NCBI GenBank assembly: GCA_002179805.1
Contig: NAVB01001661.1
Coordinates: forward strand, 1 to 18,760
DNA from: Acanthamoeba lenticulata
Taxonomy: Eukaryota; Discosea; Longamoebia; Acanthamoebidae
Direction of reading: 5' to 3'
Length of the DNA: 18,760 nt
The position numbers and the translations under genes were made by a program. Of the stretch, positions 16,690 through 18,760 are shown one piece after another (position 1 is the stretch's first letter; each line of letters opens with the position of its first letter). Below the pieces are notes generated by a model that did not search any database, had not been told where the DNA came from, and saw nothing but the letters and a program-made list of their open reading frames with translations.

Positions 16690-17145
16690 GACTATTTCGT
16701 GTTTCAAGATGTCCAGGAGACAAAGCTTCTGGAACCAGACGACCCCCATCTAAGCGTTGCTGTGGGGATCATCACGCGTGTCCTCACGATCTACCACAGC
16801 CAGGGACAGTTGCCATGGCTTGAGCTCCATTTCGCCGAGTTCAACCGGCGGCGACATTCGCGCTTCTTGCGGTTCCGGGTGGGCGACTCACGGTTCTACG
16901 TGCCACTTGGGTGGGGTGGGTGGACTTTCGCCCGTCAGATCAGCCTCCCCATTGACTACAGCGACCCCACACTTCACATCTTCAACTTTCGTACGACGTG
17001 GGCCATCATCGACCGATGGCCACACAACTATGCAGACGCTGAGGCCACAGGCGACGAGGAGGAAGAGCCAGCAGTGACAATGGAAGAAGGAGGACGAGAG
17101 GAGGGGACGGGATGGGAGGAGGAGGAAGAGGAGATGGATGGTTGA
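16690..17145 (+). CDS. Orphan protein exon with acidic C terminus
   Basis: After the acceptor TGCCTACAG (16689) the frame is open for 151 residues to TGA at 17143-17145. It reads DYFVFQDVQETKLLEPDDPH, VAVGIITRVLTIYHSQGQLP, an Arg-rich piece (EFNRRRHSRFLRFRVGD), YVPLGWGGWTFARQISLP and HIFNFRTTWAIIDRWPHNYA, then a long acidic tail (EEEEP, WEEEEEEMDG). The open frame has no ATG at its beginning (the extension upstream uses a TTG), so the first exon lies upstream, perhaps containing ATG 16554. Aromatic-rich beta-type sequence suggests a folded domain; no family recognised. The acidic tail could bind basic partners. No frame break. Confidence 0.5.
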   Translation, partial: DYFVFQDVQETKLLEPDDPHLSVAVGIITRVLTIYHSQGQLPWLELHFAEFNRRRHSRFLRFRVGDSRFYVPLGWGGWTFARQISLPIDYSDPTLHIFNFRTTWAIIDRWPHNYADAEATGDEEEEPAVTMEEGGREEGTGWEEEEEEMDG

Positions 17146-17388
17146 GGATGAGGGGCTGCGACACACAGGAGCTCCGTTGAGCCTATTGGCTAGCAATGTC
17201 CACAAAATATGCTTCTTTTCTAACAAATAAGGCCACTTGGAAGTGTTCCACTGGGCGCGTGCAATGGTTGTCCATAACCAGAGGACCTGGACATAAAAAA
17301 AGGCTTCTGGCCAGAACACAACAACACACATTCCAGTCACAACACTGACAACACCTTGTGATCTTTTGTTGTATGTCATGTTTCTTTG

Positions 17389-17435
17389 CCTACGGGCATT
17401 GGCGCCCACTGGAGAAGGCTCCAGTGCCCGTCCTC
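17389..17435 (-). pseudogene. Small ankyrin-repeat relic
   Basis: The plus-strand sequence GGGCATTGGCGCCCACTGGA followed by GAAGGCTCCAG matches the ankyrin unit of the pseudogene near 9095-9135 (GGGCATCCATTGGCGCGTGC, then CCACTGGAGCAGGCTC) with small deletions. On the minus strand it encodes LLQWAPMPVG, a remnant of LLQWARANGCPW. It is 8 kb from the main pseudogene cluster. Confidence 0.5.
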
Positions 17436-17654
17436 AGTCTCTCTTGCCGCCTGAGTCCAGACAAACCTGTTCGTTATCTATGAAAGGCCGCTACAACCTG
17501 TGCTGGAGCACCAACACGTGGGACCATTACCGCTATCTCCCTGAAGGGCGTGTCTGATCTAAATCTGTACATGTTCGACTTTGGCTTTCAATTTTCAACT
17601 TCAAACGACGAGACAAAGCACATAAACGGACAGAAGAGAGCAGGCACTTGGCCT

Positions 17655-17673
17655 ATCTCTCTCTCTCTCTCCC
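17655..17673. repeat. (CT)n microsatellite
   Basis: A run of CT dinucleotides followed by pyrimidine-rich sequence and CAACAG. It could be the pyrimidine tract of a plus-strand intron or simply a microsatellite. Confidence 0.8.
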
Positions 17674-17690
17674 TGTTCTGCTCTTTGCGC

Positions 17691-17885
17691 TCAACAGGAG
17701 GAGGTGACGCGAAGCAGCACAGCGCCCCAGGTGCCCACCAGCCGCGCCGGCTCGGGCTCGTTCACGTTGGTCGCCACAATCCCGTCATCGCCCAGCGTCC
17801 ACTGCGGATTCTGCCCACCAAACTGGCCTTTGACCGTCCGCAAAAAGGTCATTGGGCCAGACCCGCCCTGGACGACGAACGCGCA
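17691..17885 (-). CDS. Unidentified terminal exon
   Basis: On the minus strand a strong acceptor (CTTAGGTTTTGCCAG) precedes an exon from 17885: CAFVVQGGSGPMTFLRTVKG, QFGGQNPQWTLGDDGIVATN, NEPEPARLVGTWGAVLLRVT, ending SSC and TGA at 17693-17691. The composition (Gly/Trp/Val with alternating hydrophobics) suggests a beta-rich domain. The plus-strand frames here are the shadow. Upstream exons should lie to the right of 17885 on this strand, overlapping the fasciclin gene region, and were not found. No family recognised. Confidence 0.45.
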   Translation of the reverse strand, partial: CAFVVQGGSGPMTFLRTVKGQFGGQNPQWTLGDDGIVATNVNEPEPARLVGTWGAVLLRVTSSC

Positions 17886-18061
17886 CTGGCAAAACCTAAG
17901 AACGCAGGGCCTCGTTTTGGTGCGTCCCATTTTTCGTCGTGCTGCGTTCTACTGTTCTCTGCCAACGGTCGCAGTGCAGCCCGGAAAACGGGCTTTTTTT
18001 ATCCTTCGCCATTGTGGCGGTCTCTGCCACAACAGCTGCAGTGGAGGTTGGTGGATCCGCC

Positions 18062-18694
18062 ATGACAACCATCGTACAGGTGTTGAACCATCACAAAAAC
18101 TTCTCGCAGTTAACACACGACCTGAAAGGGAAGCCGATCTTCTCCTTCCTTGCCAACACCAACATCACCGCCACGCTCTTTGCCCCGCTCAACCAAGATA
18201 TGAGGCATCCACTCAACCTGACCAACGATGAGATAAGTTATCATATCATCAATGGCTCTGCGCTCAGTCTCCCAGACAGGCTGGAATGGTGCGTGCACCT
18301 GCGCTCGAACGGGTCATAAGATATGAGTGAGCCTTACAGTTCGTGGCAGGCGTCATCCACACGGTTGAGCTGACCAACTTGCAGCCGGCCACTCGTTACT
18401 ACTATGTATGGACAGTTTGGAAGACGGAGAGCTGCTCACGAGCATGCTTGGCCTCCCCAACAACTCCTATCAGCTCATTCGCGTCACCGTCGAGAACTCG
18501 CAAAGTTCGTGAACTTGCCTTCTTCCTGCCTTAAAACTATTGTTGATGCTGGTGAGTGATGGGTGGTCGCAGGGTTTCTGGGACCCAACAAGGTGGATAT
18601 CGGACTGGTTCCAATGGACGCGTCCAATGGTGTGGTCTTTGGTGTGAACAAGCCCATGGTCAAGCCGCCCGTGTTGAGTGCACTCCTCTCACAG
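18062..18694 (+). CDS. Fasciclin (FAS1) domain protein
   Basis: Exon blocks: 18062-18288, 18340-18504 and 18573-18694. Block 1 from ATG 18062 reads TTIVQVLNHHKNFSQLTHDL, ITATLFAPLNQD and EISYHIINGSAL, matching the FAS1 core (T-x-F-A-P-x-N and Y-H-I). Block 2 contains DSLEDGELLTSMLGL and YQLIRVTVENSQ after a frame change near 18417. Block 3 joins in phase through a 68-nt intron (AAA/GTTCGT to GGTCGCAG) and reads VDIGLVPMDASNGVVFGVN then KPMVKPP, the closing S-N-G-V-V...PP motif. FAS1 domains act in cell adhesion and are normally extracellular or GPI-anchored (family knowledge). Hydrophobic sequence in frame before the ATG (LFLSFAIVAVSATTAA) may be a signal peptide, so the true start is probably upstream. 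The frame stays open to the window edge, so more of the gene may lie outside. Confidence 0.65.
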
Positions 18695-18760
18695 GTTCTC
18701 CTGCTCCACGCCCCGATAGAGGATCACTCTTCTCCTTTGCCTTCTTTTGATGGACTCACC

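Larger units (their letters stand above)
17146..17690. other. Spacer with an ankyrin relic and a CT tract
   Basis: No full gene is supported. A plus-strand block ending near 17557 (MKGRYNLCWSTNTWDHYRYL, then PEGRV and stop) looks protein-like but cannot be joined to other exons. The stretch also contains the ankyrin relic at 17389-17435 and a (CT)n tract at about 17655-17673 placed just before an AACAG acceptor-like site. Confidence 0.35.

Noticed and set aside
18343..18420. Phrase VELTNLQPATRYYY resembling a purple acid phosphatase N-terminal domain
   Set aside because: It is short, isolated and flanked on both sides by fasciclin-type blocks; chance likeness is more likely.
1..18760. Integrated giant-virus segment
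   Set aside because: F-box/ankyrin genes occur in such viruses, but the many spliceosomal introns, FAS1 and WD genes and absence of viral hallmark genes fit a host chromosome better.
1..18760. CRISPR array or bacterial operon
   Set aside because: No spaced direct repeats; the introns and strand mixing are eukaryotic.

Overview
This window is eukaryotic and most likely comes from a free-living amoeba of the Acanthamoeba type (inference). The support is as follows: many short GT-AG introns of about 50 to 110 nt; GC-rich exons separated by AT-richer spacers; (CAA)n tracts near start codons; an internal TTAGGG-type telomeric tract; and, most tellingly, decayed F-box/ankyrin genes whose repeats read GHLEVLQWLRANGCPWDE, a style common in Acanthamoeba and in the giant viruses that infect it. 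No species can be fixed without a database search.

Layout. 1-176 (-): C2H2 zinc-finger gene cut by the window edge. 362-379: three telomere units. 524-817 (+): end of a two-exon gene with a 54-nt intron. 930-1305 (+) and 1902-1260 (-): convergent small membrane proteins that overlap at their 3' ends, with a GAAA microsatellite in the intron of the second. 1920-3890 (+): several coding-like blocks, probably a membrane-protein gene or genes, broken by frame changes. 5219-4310 (-): class 3 lipase-like gene. 5315-5510: copy 1 of a dispersed repeat whose copy 2 lies at 13981-14220. 5859-6910 (+): coding-like exons, one resembling a DNase I-type (endonuclease/exonuclease/phosphatase) fold. 7923-6867 (-): multi-pass membrane protein. 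7951-8464 (+): WD-repeat exon plus Ala/Glu-rich coiled coil, ended by an in-frame TAG. 9385-8640 (-): F-box/ankyrin pseudogene, with further relics at 9900-10017, 10140-10322 and 17389-17435. 13680-11489 (-): secreted protein with three related beta-type domains followed by a Cys-rich EGF-like tail. 14985-14690 (-): possible tyrosine-recombinase fragment. 16424-15188 (-): three-exon Ser/Pro/Thr-rich protein that splices cleanly. 16690-17145 (+): acidic-tailed orphan exon. 17885-17691 (-): orphan terminal exon. 18062-18694 (+): fasciclin (FAS1) domain gene, possibly running off the right edge.

Two points govern the reading. First, real coding is split into small exons, so the longest open frames are often shadows; I relied on protein-like sequence plus splice signals. 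Second, many genes need one-base frame changes that introns do not explain, while others (16424-15188, 16690-17145) are intact. Either the assembly contains uncorrected indels or much of the region is decaying; the sequence alone cannot separate these. No operon, CRISPR array, rRNA or complete tRNA was seen, and no defined pathway links the neighbours. The common themes are secreted or surface proteins, membrane proteins and decayed repeat-family genes.
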